Origin: Leclercia sp. 29361
Lineage (GTDB): Bacteria > Pseudomonadota > Gammaproteobacteria > Enterobacterales > Enterobacteriaceae
NCBI RefSeq assembly: GCF_011290365.1
Contig: NZ_CP049786.1
Coordinates: 3,472,001-3,536,000, forward strand
DNA length: 64,000 bases
Reading direction: 5' to 3'
Made by a program: the position numbers and the translations under genes. Shown piece after piece: positions 9,938 through 20,540 of the stretch. Every line of letters starts with the position of its first letter. Positions within the stretch are counted from its first letter, which is position 1. The notes beneath the pieces are model-generated. The model saw only the letters and a list, made by a program, of their open reading frames with translations. It ran no database searches and was not told the origin of the DNA.

Positions 9938-12124
9938 TTATTCACTGAGCGGTTGCGGTTTACCTATCAGATATCCCTGCAGGTAATCCACCCCCGAGGC
10001 GAGCAACATCTCACGCTGCTCCTCCGTTTCGACAAACTCCGCCACCACACACAGCGATCGGGTCTTCGCCAGATTGCAGATCGATTTCACAATCATCGCA
10101 TCCATACTGTCGCTACAGATATCCTTCACGAAGCACCCATCAATCTTAATGACGTCCGCCTGCAGGCGCTTGAGACGTTCGTAATTGGCATAGCCGGTAC
10201 CGAAGTCGTCGATGGCAAGTTTAAAGCCGTAATGACGCAGCTGCTGAATGTTGGCGATACTGACTTCGGAATTCGAGAAGGCCTGCTCTTCGGTCACTTC
10301 GATGATCACCGTCTGCGGTTTCACCTGGAAGCGTTCAAACAGAGCAATGATCTCCGCCGCGACCTCTTTCTGCATCAGCGTTAAAGGCATCAGGTTCACC
10401 GAGAAACGCGCGCAGCGGTCTTCCGAGGGGTGATCCCGCAGCCATACCAGTACCGCTTCCACCACGCTGATATCGAAGCGCCGGCTCAGGTTAAATTGCG
10501 CCACCAGCGGCAGAAACTTATCGGGCGTCAGCAACTCCCCTTCACTCTCCAGCCGCGACAGGATTTCGTGGTAGCCCACCCCATCGCCCCGCTGGATCGG
10601 CTGGGCATAGAGATGTAAACCGCCCTCATCCAGGGCCCGTTTCACCCGGCTAAGCATCAGGACGCGCTCGGTCGTCTGCCCCGACACCGTCTCAAGGCTG
10701 TTATTCAGCGACAGGACCTGATGCGCCGAGCAGGACTTTTCCGCCAGCCAGCTGAGCTGCCCGAGCGTATGGTAGAGACTTTCGCCGCACTGGTATTCCA
10801 CGCCTCCCCAGGCGGCGCCAAACTCAATGTCCAGCCCGGTGTTGTTCCAGTAGATTTTACGGCTGTTGAGGTGATCCACGATGTGCTGTAACCGCGCCCC
10901 GGTTTCCGGGCCGCTCAGCACCACCACCAGTTCGTTACCGGGGATCTGGAATACCTGTTCATTAGGCATCAGCAGCGGCTGCAGCTGGCGAATAATGGCG
11001 CGTTTACACTGGACGCGCATCATCAGGCCATAATGACGGCTCAGGAATTCCAGATTATCCATCCGCAAACAGCACAGGGTGGTGCCCTTGTTGTCCGTCA
11101 AAAAGGATTCCAGGGCGCGCAGGTTACGTAAACCGGTCAGCGGATCGATCAGCGCCCTCTCCTGCCAGCCGCGTTTGAGCCATTCGCTGCGCTGATAAAT
11201 GCGTGACATGTAAGCCAGGCAGATAGCAAAGGAGATCAGGACTGACAGTACGAAGGCCAGCGAGTAGCCGTTCTGCACACCCTGCAAAAAGTTACTGTTG
11301 TAGGTGAGCAACATCAGGGCACTCAGTGCCCAGCCAAGGACAATCAGCGGATAGCGAAAGCGGCTAATGCCAATTGTAAATAAAATGAAAATAACAGGCA
11401 CCAGATAGCCAGCAATAATATCTGAAGTAAAGGGTAAACAGAGCAGAAGAAGGCCAGCAATAAGGCAAAGAAGTAATACAGATGTAAATAACTGGTTTCG
11501 GGATGAGAATGAATTATGTATATTTCTTCGCCAGAATGCGCGGGCATAATTAGGATTAATAACCATTCTTATCGGATAATAGAACAACATGGTGAAGATG
11601 ATAACGGCGCAAACCAGGCTTTGAATATCGACAACATGATAAATTACCGAGCCGCGGTCCGTGAAATTGGCGAGAGTAACAGGAAAATCACATAAATAGC
11701 CGGCCAGGAACATTGTCAGTTTTATTACCAGCGGCAGGACAAATCCCAACCACGTAATACGCGCCGCCATGAACCGACTGGGTACGTGGTAGCGCCAGCG
11801 CGGCCCCACCTGCCAGCGGAGCATGGCGCAGACTCCCAGCGTGCTGAACACCTGACAAAAGAGCAAGATAAGATCCTGCTTTGCCGACAGTTCCAGGTTC
11901 CATTCATTCAGTATGGCGAAGCTGATAATAATTGGCAGGACAGCCTGACGTCCGAATAATAATAGGATCGCCAGCATGACGCTCAGCGGCATCCAGGCAA
12001 GATAAATCTCAAAGCCATCGATAACAGATTTCGGGGAAATAAGGCGGGAAAATGGCACGACAATCATGCATAACGCCAGAGCAAGCACGAAGCTTTTTCC
12101 GTTAAAATGACTTTTGCTTTTCAT
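9938..12124 (-). CDS. pdeA: Cyclic-di-GMP phosphodiesterase PdeA (YfeA)
   Basis: The 728-residue membrane protein has about eight N-terminal hydrophobic segments (to about residue 310), then a degenerate GGDEF domain and a C-terminal EAL domain. The GGDEF site reads PGNELV, so it is unlikely to make c-di-GMP. The EAL domain keeps its catalytic set: HEILSRLE (Glu), FSVNLMP (Asn), IIEVTEE (Glu), AIDDFGTGY (two Asp), IKIDGCFVKD (Lys), EFVETEEQ (Glu) and QGYLIGKP (Gln). It should therefore hydrolyse c-di-GMP to pGpG. Length and order match E. coli PdeA (729). Confidence 0.92.
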   Translation of the reverse strand: MKSKSHFNGKSFVLALALCMIVVPFSRLISPKSVIDGFEIYLAWMPLSVMLAILLLFGRQAVLPIIISFAILNEWNLELSAKQDLILLFCQVFSTLGVCAMLRWQVGPRWRYHVPSRFMAARITWLGFVLPLVIKLTMFLAGYLCDFPVTLANFTDRGSVIYHVVDIQSLVCAVIIFTMLFYYPIRMVINPNYARAFWRRNIHNSFSSRNQLFTSVLLLCLIAGLLLLCLPFTSDIIAGYLVPVIFILFTIGISRFRYPLIVLGWALSALMLLTYNSNFLQGVQNGYSLAFVLSVLISFAICLAYMSRIYQRSEWLKRGWQERALIDPLTGLRNLRALESFLTDNKGTTLCCLRMDNLEFLSRHYGLMMRVQCKRAIIRQLQPLLMPNEQVFQIPGNELVVVLSGPETGARLQHIVDHLNSRKIYWNNTGLDIEFGAAWGGVEYQCGESLYHTLGQLSWLAEKSCSAHQVLSLNNSLETVSGQTTERVLMLSRVKRALDEGGLHLYAQPIQRGDGVGYHEILSRLESEGELLTPDKFLPLVAQFNLSRRFDISVVEAVLVWLRDHPSEDRCARFSVNLMPLTLMQKEVAAEIIALFERFQVKPQTVIIEVTEEQAFSNSEVSIANIQQLRHYGFKLAIDDFGTGYANYERLKRLQADVIKIDGCFVKDICSDSMDAMIVKSICNLAKTRSLCVVAEFVETEEQREMLLASGVDYLQGYLIGKPQPLSE

Positions 12125-12297
12125 TAATTTTATTTAACTATTAACCTGGCGTTATTAAATTCATATTAATCATAGATTCTTTAAAACCCTGATACAACAT
12201 TCCAGGCCAGGAAAAGTCATTACATTTAGTAAAGTTTTTACCGGAAAAGGCTATTTATTTGTCAATGCGGTGAAACTAAAGGAGTTTATTGCAGGCA

Positions 12298-12328
12298 TAA
12301 AAAAACCCCCGCCATTCGGCGAGGGTTC
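12298..12328 (-). terminator. Terminator of the tRNA-Ala operon
   Basis: Read on the minus strand, CCCTCGCC-GAAT-GGCGGGGG is followed by a T7 run, just downstream of the second tRNA-Ala. Confidence 0.85.
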
Positions 12329-12334
12329 AAATTT

Positions 12335-12410
<76 letters not shown>

Positions 12411-12451
12411 ACAATGTTGTTTACGCACCAGACTCTGTTGGGTTCAGAGTT

Positions 12452-12527
<76 letters not shown>

Positions 12528-12559
12528 ATCGCGTAAAGCGTGTCGTGTTGACGGGCGGC

Positions 12560-12588
12560 ATAATATGAATTCCCTTGCCGGGTGTCAA
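12560..12588 (-). promoter_or_regulatory. Promoter of the tRNA-Ala operon
   Basis: On the minus strand TTGACA (12583-12588) and TATTAT (12560-12565) are separated by exactly 17 bp, followed by a GC-rich GCCGCCC discriminator typical of stringently controlled stable-RNA promoters. Confidence 0.88.
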
Positions 12589-12747
12589 CGGCAAATTCTC
12601 ACTCTGGCGTTCAACCGCTGAAAATTCAAGCAAATGAATCACATTGCGAGAACGCTCGCAGCCATGAGTTAATCTTGTCACGTTTTCCAGTAAAACGGTG
12701 TTATAAAATGAACCTCTAATTACCCATACTCTTACTCAGGAAATTGC

Positions 12748-13107
12748 ATGATCAAGGAACGAATGACGCCAGAAGAGTTGGCCCGGCTCACTGGCTATAG
12801 CCGCCAGACCATCAATAAATGGGTGCGTAAAGAGGGATGGTCCACCTCGCCAAAACCCGGCGTTCAGGGCGGTAAAGCGCGTCTGGTCCATGTTAATGAG
12901 AAAGTACGGGAGTTTATTCGCAATGCGCGTCGGGCTCCGGAGGCGGCCACATTACCGGAAGCCTCCGCGGATAACTCGTTGCAGGCCTTGCTGATCACAC
13001 TTGCCAATGAAATGACGCCGGCAGAGCAGAAACAGCTTACCTCTTTATTACTCCGGGAAGGGATCACCGGATTGTTACAACGCTTAGGGATTCGCGATCA
13101 GAACTGA
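12748..13107 (+). CDS. yfeC: Putative DNA-binding protein YfeC (DUF1323)
   Basis: The 119-residue protein matches E. coli YfeC. The N-terminal helix-turn-helix is MTPEELARLTGYSRQTINKW (from residue 6), followed by a conserved basic segment PGVQGGKARLVHV and a C-terminal helical part ending LLREGITGLLQRL. Function is unknown; DNA binding is inferred from the motif. The next gene yfeD is a paralogue whose ATG starts one base after this stop, so they form one operon. Confidence 0.92.
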   Translation: MIKERMTPEELARLTGYSRQTINKWVRKEGWSTSPKPGVQGGKARLVHVNEKVREFIRNARRAPEAATLPEASADNSLQALLITLANEMTPAEQKQLTSLLLREGITGLLQRLGIRDQN

Positions 13108-13108
13108 T

Positions 13109-13504
13109 ATGAAAAAATTACGTAGCAAAATGACCACCGAAGAGCTGGCGGAGACGCTGAGCGTCGCCAGGCAGACCGTAAACCGCTGGGTGCGCAAAAA
13201 TGGCTGGAAGACGGAAGGCATTAATGGGGTAAAAGGTGGACGCGCGCGCCTCATTCTTATTGATGCGCAGGTGAAGGCGCACATCATGAATATTCCGGCC
13301 ATTCGTAAACGCCAGGCGCTCTACCAGCTGGCAGAAACCGCAGCCAGCTACGGTGACGCTAAGCCCGTGGCGGTGCTTCCTGGGATCATCAATGCGCTGG
13401 AGAATATGACCTTAGCGGAACAGGAGCGGCTTGAAACGCTGCTTACCCGGGAAGGGATACAGGGTTTTCTCGTGCGGCTGAGCATTCATCAGCCAGCGGA
13501 ATAA
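13109..13504 (+). CDS. yfeD: Putative DNA-binding protein YfeD (DUF1323)
   Basis: The 131-residue paralogue of YfeC has the helix-turn-helix MTTEELAETLSVARQTVNRW, the same GVKGGRARLILI segment and a similar C-terminal end (LTREGIQGFLVRLS). It matches E. coli YfeD. It begins one base after yfeC and ends at a terminator shared with the convergent gltX. Function is unknown. Confidence 0.92.
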   Translation: MKKLRSKMTTEELAETLSVARQTVNRWVRKNGWKTEGINGVKGGRARLILIDAQVKAHIMNIPAIRKRQALYQLAETAASYGDAKPVAVLPGIINALENMTLAEQERLETLLTREGIQGFLVRLSIHQPAE

Positions 13505-13537
13505 AAAACGGCAGGGAAACCTGCCGTTTTGTTTTTT
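13505..13537. terminator. Terminator between yfeD and gltX
   Basis: AAAACGGCAGG-GAAA-CCTGCCGTTTT gives a bidirectional stem with A and T runs between convergent genes. Confidence 0.9.
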
Positions 13538-13546
13538 ACGTCCTGA

Positions 13547-14962
13547 TTACTGCTGGCTTTCGCGCTCAGCAATAAAGTCCAGCGCTCTGTTGATACGCGC
13601 CACGCTGCGGGTTTTGCCAATCGCGTGCACCGTAACGTCCAGCGCCGGAGACTGACCTGCACCGGTAACGGCTACGCGCAGCGGCATACCGACTTTACCC
13701 ATCCCAACTTCCAGCTCATCTGCTGTCGCCTGAATGGCATGATGCACATTCTCAGCGCTCCAGTCGGTAATGGCGGCCAGCTTGTCGCGAACCACTTCCA
13801 GTGGCTGACGTGCAACCGGACGCAGATGCTTCTTCGCGGCGTCGGCGTCAAACTCGTCATACTCTTCATAGAAGTAGCGGCAGTTTTCCGCGATCTCTTT
13901 CAGGGTCTTGCAACGTTCACCCAGCAGTTTGATCAGGTCGGCCAGCTGCGGACCGTTGCGGGTGTCGATGTTTGCCTGCTCAATGTGCCACTGCAGCTGG
14001 GTCGCAACATACTCTGGCGGCAGGGTATTGATGTAGTGATGGTTCAGCCACAGCAGTTTATCGGTATTGAACGCACTGGCAGACTTCCCTACCGCGCTCA
14101 GGGTGAAGAGCTGGATCATCTCTTCACGGCTGAAAATCTCCTGATCGCCATGGGACCAGCCCAGACGCACCAGATAGTTGAGCAGCGCTTCCGGCAGATA
14201 GCCATCGTCACGGTACTGCATCACGCTGACCGCGCCATGGCGTTTGGACAGCTTTTTACCGTCGTCGCCGTTGATCATCGACACGTGAGCATAAACCGGA
14301 ACCGGTGCATTCAGCGCTTTCAGGATGTTGATCTGACGCGGGGTGTTGTTGATGTGGTCTTCACCACGCACCACGTGGGTGATCGCCATATCCCAGTCAT
14401 CAACCACAACGCAGAAGTTATAAGTTGGAGAACCGTCAGTACGGCGGATGATCAGATCGTCCAGCTCCTGGTTGCTGAATTCGATCGGGCCGCGGATCTG
14501 ATCGTCAAAGATGACCGACCCTTCCTGCGGGTTTGCGAAACGCACTACGCACGGCTCGTCCGCGGCGTGATGCTGATGATCGTGGCGGCAGCGACCGTCG
14601 TAACGTGGCTTTTCATTATTCGCCATCTGCTCTTCGCGCAGGGCTTCCAGACGCTCTTTTGAGCAGTAGCACTTATAGGCTGTACCCGCTTCAAGCATCT
14701 CATCAATAACCGCGTTGTAGCGATCAAAACGTTTAGTCTGGAAATACGGGCCTTCATCCCACTCCAGATTAAGCCAGTTCATACCATCCATAATGGCTTC
14801 GATTGCTTCCGGCGTGGAGCGTTCGAGATCGGTGTCTTCGATACGCAGCACAAACTCACCGCCCTGGTTGCGAGCAAACAGCCAGGAATAGAGAGCAGTA
14901 CGCGCGCCGCCGACGTGCAGATAGCCGGTCGGGCTTGGCGCGAAGCGAGTTTTGATTTTCAT
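13547..14962 (-). CDS. gltX: Glutamyl-tRNA synthetase
   Basis: The 471-residue class I synthetase charges tRNA-Glu with glutamate. The HIGH-type motif is [12 protein letters not shown] near the start and the KMSKS-type motif is KKLSKRHG. The zinc knuckle is present as CYC (residues 98-100) and CRH (about 125-127). The length equals that of E. coli GltX. It is monocistronic and divergent from the valine tRNA operon, as in E. coli. Confidence 0.98.
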   Translation of the reverse strand: MKIKTRFAPSPTGYLHVGGARTALYSWLFARNQGGEFVLRIEDTDLERSTPEAIEAIMDGMNWLNLEWDEGPYFQTKRFDRYNAVIDEMLEAGTAYKCYCSKERLEALREEQMANNEKPRYDGRCRHDHQHHAADEPCVVRFANPQEGSVIFDDQIRGPIEFSNQELDDLIIRRTDGSPTYNFCVVVDDWDMAITHVVRGEDHINNTPRQINILKALNAPVPVYAHVSMINGDDGKKLSKRHGAVSVMQYRDDGYLPEALLNYLVRLGWSHGDQEIFSREEMIQLFTLSAVGKSASAFNTDKLLWLNHHYINTLPPEYVATQLQWHIEQANIDTRNGPQLADLIKLLGERCKTLKEIAENCRYFYEEYDEFDADAAKKHLRPVARQPLEVVRDKLAAITDWSAENVHHAIQATADELEVGMGKVGMPLRVAVTGAGQSPALDVTVHAIGKTRSVARINRALDFIAERESQQ

Positions 14963-15174
14963 GAAGTGGCCTTACAGTGATAAAGATGCCGACAACCGGC
15001 ATATCCTGGAAACGAAAGTGGGCAATATTCTATCACTCCCGCCTGATTCCTCAATCTTGTTGCTGTCAGATCCTTATTCATAGCCGTTTTTGTTTAGAAA
15101 TCATGCATCACTGGTGGTTTCACGATCGTTTTGTTTAATTTTACGACGAACGAACAAAATCTTTAGAAAAGCCG

Positions 15175-15202
15175 TTGACTCATTTTCAACTCTCCCTATA
15201 AT
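15175..15202 (+). promoter_or_regulatory. Promoter of the tRNA-Val/Lys operon
   Basis: TTGACT and TATAAT are separated by 16 bp and followed by GCGACTCC, 18 bp before the first tRNA. The GC-rich discriminator fits stringent control. Confidence 0.88.
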
Positions 15203-15219
15203 GCGACTCCACACAGCGG

Positions 15220-15295
15220 GGGTGATTAGCTCAGTTGGTAGAGCATCTCCTTTACACGGAGGGGGTCGGCGGTTCGAGCCCGTCATCACCCACCA
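15220..15295 (+). tRNA. valU: tRNA-Val(TAC), copy 1
   Basis: This 76-nt cloverleaf has anticodon TAC and encoded CCA. The acceptor stem is GGGTGAT/ATCACCC, differing from the next two copies by one compensated base pair (T4-A69 instead of C4-G69). Confidence 0.97.
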
Positions 15296-15337
15296 TCTAC
15301 TTCGATAGATGCCGCAGTGTTGATAAGAATTGAGAAT

Positions 15338-15413
15338 GGGCGATTAGCTCAGTTGGTAGAGCATCTCCTTTACACGGAGGGGGTCGGCGGTTCGAGCCCG
15401 TCATCGCCCACCA
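15338..15413 (+). tRNA. valX: tRNA-Val(TAC), copy 2
   Basis: This 76-nt cloverleaf has anticodon TAC, acceptor stem GGGCGAT/ATCGCCC and encoded CCA. It lies 42 bp after copy 1 and is otherwise identical to it. Confidence 0.97.
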
Positions 15414-15443
15414 TTCTCACCTTATCAATAGCAGTTCCGAAAT

Positions 15444-15519
15444 GGGCGATTAGCTCAGTTGGTAGAGCATCTCCTTTACACGGAGGGGGTCGGCGGTTCG
15501 AGCCCGTCATCGCCCACCA
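15444..15519 (+). tRNA. valY: tRNA-Val(TAC), copy 3
   Basis: This copy is identical to copy 2, 30 bp after it, and four bases before the tRNA-Lys gene. Confidence 0.97.
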
Positions 15520-15523
15520 TTTC

Positions 15524-15599
15524 GGGTCGTTAGCTCAGTTGGTAGAGCAGTTGACTTTTAATCAATTGGTCGCAGGTTCGAATCCTGCACGACCCACCA
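15524..15599 (+). tRNA. lysV: tRNA-Lys(TTT)
   Basis: This 76-nt cloverleaf begins GGGTCGTTAGCTCAG, has anticodon TTT and encoded CCA, and closes the valUXY-lysV operon as in E. coli. Its T-arm and 3' end are repeated downstream at 15663-15752. Confidence 0.97.
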
Positions 15600-15603
15600 A
15601 TGT

Positions 15604-15630
15604 AAAAAAGCGCCCTAAAGGCGCTTTTTT
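15604..15630 (+). terminator. Terminator of the tRNA-Val/Lys operon, copy 1
   Basis: AGCGCC-CTAAA-GGCGCT is flanked by A6 and T6 runs. The same terminator recurs 153 bp downstream. Confidence 0.9.
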
Positions 15631-15756
15631 GCTATCTGCAATATGGACGATTCGAACCTGCAGCAGGTTCGAGCCGAACGCAGTGAGGCACCGGAGCCGT
15701 ATGGCGACGGCCCGAAGGGCGAGCGAAGCGAGTCATCCTGCACGACCCACCAATGT

Positions 15757-15783
15757 AAAAAAGCGCCCTAAAGGCGCTTTTTT
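15757..15783 (+). terminator. Terminator of the tRNA operon, copy 2
   Basis: This is an exact second copy of the AGCGCC/GGCGCT hairpin with T6 run, inside the 61-bp repeat. It would catch read-through past the first terminator. Confidence 0.85.
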
Positions 15784-15881
15784 GCTATCTGCAATTCCTG
15801 CAATTTCCGCCAATACTGGTAGTCTGGCTCAAGTCCTTCTATTCCCTGCCGATATCACTTCTTTAGGCAGAGGAAATTAGC

Positions 15882-16223
15882 ATGACCACTATTCAAACAT
15901 CCGCAGCGTCCGTACAACCCCAACGCAGTAGCGGCAGCAGTTCGAGCGGGAACGATCTCTCCTCACAGATCAGCCGCCTGACCTCGCAAATCACCAAACT
16001 GACCCAGCAGCTGAAGGATGTCGCCAACGGCAGTGGCTCGGCAGAAGAAAAAAAGAAACAGCAAGAGCTACTGCAAACGCAGATCAAAATGCTGCAAGCA
16101 CAACTTGCGCAGCTGCAGCGTCGTCAGGCGGAAGAAGCGCAGCAGAAACAGGAGGCACAACAAGCCAAAGCAGAAGGTGTTAAGGCCCCTTCCAGCGATC
16201 GCCAGATTGATGTCTACGTTTAA
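15882..16223 (+). CDS. FlxA-like coiled-coil protein
   Basis: The 113-residue protein has a Ser-rich N-terminus, a heptad-like coiled-coil core from about residue 26 to 100 very rich in Gln, Lys and Ala, and a C-terminal RQIDVYV. This layout and ending match the FlxA-like family, named for the sigma-28-dependent flxA gene of E. coli, whose function is not known. There is no signal peptide. AGAGG lies ten bases before the ATG. The gene occupies the place where K-12 carries xap genes and yfeN, and its stop overlaps the stop of yfeR by three bases. I see no clear sigma-28 promoter. Confidence 0.75.
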   Translation: MTTIQTSAASVQPQRSSGSSSSGNDLSSQISRLTSQITKLTQQLKDVANGSGSAEEKKKQQELLQTQIKMLQAQLAQLQRRQAEEAQQKQEAQQAKAEGVKAPSSDRQIDVYV

Positions 16224-17155
16224 CACTTCTCTGTAGTAAAAAGTGGATCGCGTATGCGGGCCTCGGTCAACTGCTGCGCCTGCATACGTACCACTTCCCA
16301 CAGCGCCTGCGCCGCCCCTGACAGCGAGCGATTCTTGCGACGAACCAGCATCAGCTTACGCTCGACGACAGGCGTGAAGCGCTTGATCGTTAAGCGGCTC
16401 CCCTGGGGCAACGGCAGCGCCAGCGCTGGCAGCACGCTGATGCCAATGCCGGCTTCCACCATCGGAAAGAGCGTGGCGGGATGGCCAATCTCCTGCACAA
16501 TCGTCGCCCTCACCTGCTGCCCGGCAAGGGCTGCATCGATCAGCGGTCGACTGCCAGAGGCATAATCCTGTAACACCAGCTTCGCCCCGTGCAGCGCCTG
16601 CCAGGTGACCTCCTCCAGGGCGGCAAGAGGATCGTCGTCGCGGCAGAGGAGTAAAAAGGGTTCCGAGAGCACCTCTTCGCATTCCAGATCGCTGACCGGC
16701 CCCGGATCGATGACGATGCCGAAATCCACCTCTCCCTGACGAATACTCTCCAGCACCCACTGCTGGGGGCGATCGTGCAGCACAAAATTGATATCCGGGT
16801 ACTGGTAATTACTGAACGCGATACAGTGCGGAATGAGATGCGCCGAAATGGTCTGGCTGGCAGCGACCCGTACCGTCCCGGAGAGCTGCTGTCCTACCCG
16901 GCCTACGTCCCGCAGCGTGCTGGAAAGTTCGTCGAGGATCCGCTCCAGCCGGGCCGCCAGCTGATGGCCCGCCTCGGTCAGCATCACTTCCCGGGTGGTT
17001 CTGTCGATCAGCCGGACGCCGGTCTGCTGCTCAAGCTCTTTCACACTGTGACTGACCGCCGACTGGCTCAGGCCGATAATCTCGCCTGCACGGCTAAAAC
17101 TTTTCGCCTGCGCGACGGTGACAAATACACGCAGCTGTCGTAACGAGTAATTCAT
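16220..17155 (-). CDS. yfeR: LysR-type regulator YfeR
   Basis: The 311-residue protein has an N-terminal winged helix-turn-helix ([20 protein letters not shown], with [13 protein letters not shown] as recognition helix) and a LysR substrate-binding domain from about residue 90. It matches E. coli and Salmonella YfeR; in Salmonella it responds to osmolarity and controls the divergent yfeH. The two genes share an 89-bp upstream region with an ATGAATAGATGCAATAAATCAAT stretch that probably holds its operator. Effector unknown. Confidence 0.93.
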   Translation of the reverse strand: MNYSLRQLRVFVTVAQAKSFSRAGEIIGLSQSAVSHSVKELEQQTGVRLIDRTTREVMLTEAGHQLAARLERILDELSSTLRDVGRVGQQLSGTVRVAASQTISAHLIPHCIAFSNYQYPDINFVLHDRPQQWVLESIRQGEVDFGIVIDPGPVSDLECEEVLSEPFLLLCRDDDPLAALEEVTWQALHGAKLVLQDYASGSRPLIDAALAGQQVRATIVQEIGHPATLFPMVEAGIGISVLPALALPLPQGSRLTIKRFTPVVERKLMLVRRKNRSLSGAAQALWEVVRMQAQQLTEARIRDPLFTTEKC

Positions 17156-17244
17156 CTGTTTTACTCATGAATAGATGCAATAAATCAATTTTATTTCTCA
17201 AAAGGAAGAAAGCACAATAGCGCTATCTGTTTTCAGGAGTGTTT

Positions 17245-18243
17245 ATGAAACTTTTTCGCATTCTCGATCCGTTCACTATTACCCTTATCGTCGTGGTCCT
17301 GCTCGCCTCCTTCTTCCCCGCTCGCGGTGGCTTTGTTCCTTTTTTTGAGGGGCTTACCACCGCCGCCATCGCGCTGCTGTTCTTTATGCACGGGGCCAAA
17401 CTCTCCCGGGAAGCGATTATCTCTGGCGGTAGCCACTGGCGACTGCATCTGTGGGTGATGTGCAGCACCTTTGTCGTCTTCCCGGTGCTGGGCGTGCTGT
17501 TTGCCTGGTGGGCGCCGATCAATGTCGATCCAACCCTGTATAGCGGCTTCCTGTACCTCTGTATTTTGCCGGCCACGGTGCAGTCAGCAATCGCCTTTAC
17601 CTCTATGGCAGGCGGTAACGTGGCGGCTGCCGTCTGCTCGGCGTCCGCCTCCAGCCTGCTGGGGATTTTCCTCTCGCCGCTGCTGGTTGGGCTGGTGATG
17701 GACATGCACGGTGCGGAAGGCAGTCTGGAGCAGGTGGGTAAAATCATGCTGCAGCTGCTGCTGCCGTTTGTGCTGGGGCATCTTTCCCGGCCGTGGATCG
17801 GGGCCTTTGTGGCGAAGCATAAGAAGTGGATTGCCAAAACCGATCAGTCGTCGATTCTGCTGGTGGTTTATTCCGCGTTCAGCGAAGCCGTGGTGAACGG
17901 CATCTGGCATAAGGTCGGGGTCGGGTCGCTGCTGTTTATCGTGGTGGTCAGCCTGGTGTTGCTGGCGATTATCATTGGCATCAACGTTTTTGCCGCGCGT
18001 CGCTTCGGGTTCAACAAAGCCGATGAAATTACCATTGTCTTCTGCGGCTCGAAAAAGAGCCTGGCGAACGGGATCCCGATGGCCAACATTCTGTTTCCGA
18101 CCTCGGTGATTGGGATGATGGTGCTGCCGCTGATGATCTTCCACCAGCTGCAGCTAATGATTTGCGCGGTCATGGCGCGTCGTTATAAACGCCAGACCGA
18201 CGAGTTGCAGGCCCAGGAGCAGGCCCGCACGGCGAAAGTTTAA
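17245..18243 (+). CDS. yfeH: Bile acid:sodium symporter-like protein YfeH
   Basis: The 332-residue inner-membrane protein belongs to the SBF-like (bile acid/sodium symporter) superfamily, with about ten hydrophobic segments and the conserved ILPATVQSAIAFTSMAGGN and FCGSKKSLANGIPMA segments. The substrate is not known. The ATG at 17245 is preferred to a GTG two codons earlier because it matches the E. coli start and has CAGGAG correctly spaced. The gene is divergent from its likely regulator yfeR, and its stop overlaps the ypeB stop by three bases. Confidence 0.93.
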   Translation: MKLFRILDPFTITLIVVVLLASFFPARGGFVPFFEGLTTAAIALLFFMHGAKLSREAIISGGSHWRLHLWVMCSTFVVFPVLGVLFAWWAPINVDPTLYSGFLYLCILPATVQSAIAFTSMAGGNVAAAVCSASASSLLGIFLSPLLVGLVMDMHGAEGSLEQVGKIMLQLLLPFVLGHLSRPWIGAFVAKHKKWIAKTDQSSILLVVYSAFSEAVVNGIWHKVGVGSLLFIVVVSLVLLAIIIGINVFAARRFGFNKADEITIVFCGSKKSLANGIPMANILFPTSVIGMMVLPLMIFHQLQLMICAVMARRYKRQTDELQAQEQARTAKV

Positions 18244-18455
18244 GGGCGACGCAGGGGCTGAACCAGCTGGGTCAGCCCTTCGGTTTTAATCAGTAACGTG
18301 AGCGCCATCAGCTCACCCAGATGCCCGGCAGGAAACTCATCCTTACGGGCAAACCACAGCAAATACTCTTCCGGCACATCAATCAGCCGACGGCCTTTAT
18401 ACTTCCCGAACGGCATCTCGATATTGGCTATCTCGATAAGCTGCGCTTTATCCAC
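18240..18455 (-). CDS. ypeB: DUF3820 protein YpeB
   Basis: The 71-residue cytoplasmic protein has the DUF3820 core MPFGKYKGRRLIDVPEEYLLW. Its function is unknown. The start codon follows the ligA stop by one base, so it is the distal gene of the zipA-ligA-ypeB cluster. The same arrangement occurs in E. coli. Confidence 0.9.
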   Translation of the reverse strand: MDKAQLIEIANIEMPFGKYKGRRLIDVPEEYLLWFARKDEFPAGHLGELMALTLLIKTEGLTQLVQPLRRP

Positions 18456-18456
18456 G

Positions 18457-20481
<2,025 letters not shown>

Positions 20482-20488
20482 TTAATGA

Positions 20489-20513
20489 GAAAAACCCCCG
20501 ACATGCGGGGGTT
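20489..20513 (-). terminator. Hairpin between zipA and ligA
   Basis: On the minus strand AACCCCCGCATGTCGGGGGTTTTT forms a short stem with a T run, placed after zipA and just before the ligA start. It may give partial termination and separate expression of ligA. Confidence 0.7.
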
Positions 20514-20540
20514 GAGGTGGTGTGAAACAAACGCGGAAAC

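Larger units (their letters stand above)
15582..15795 (+). repeat. 61-bp direct repeat of tRNA-Lys 3' end plus terminator
   Basis: Bases 15582-15642 (tRNA-Lys T-arm 3' half, acceptor, CCA, terminator and a short tail) recur exactly at 15735-15795, an offset of 153 bp. In the second unit the T-arm 5' half GCAGGTTCGA (15663-15672) is split from its 3' half ATCCTGC by a 62-bp GC-rich insert (15673-15734) that can fold into nested hairpins such as GCC-GTAT-GGC and GCCC-GAA-GGGC. Just before it, 15652-15661 is the exact reverse complement of 15663-15672. The second unit is a tRNA remnant, not a functional tRNA. It resembles in style the tRNA 3'-end repeats known after tyrT in E. coli. Confidence 0.85.

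Noticed and set aside
15220..15795. Repeats suggestive of a CRISPR array or prophage attachment site
   Set aside because: The repeats are tRNA genes and a tRNA remnant of different spacing; no cas gene, integrase or phage gene is nearby.
15317..15880. 187-codon open frame through the tRNA-Val/Lys genes
   Set aside because: It runs across three tRNAs and two terminators; the repeated peptide segments are just translated tRNA.
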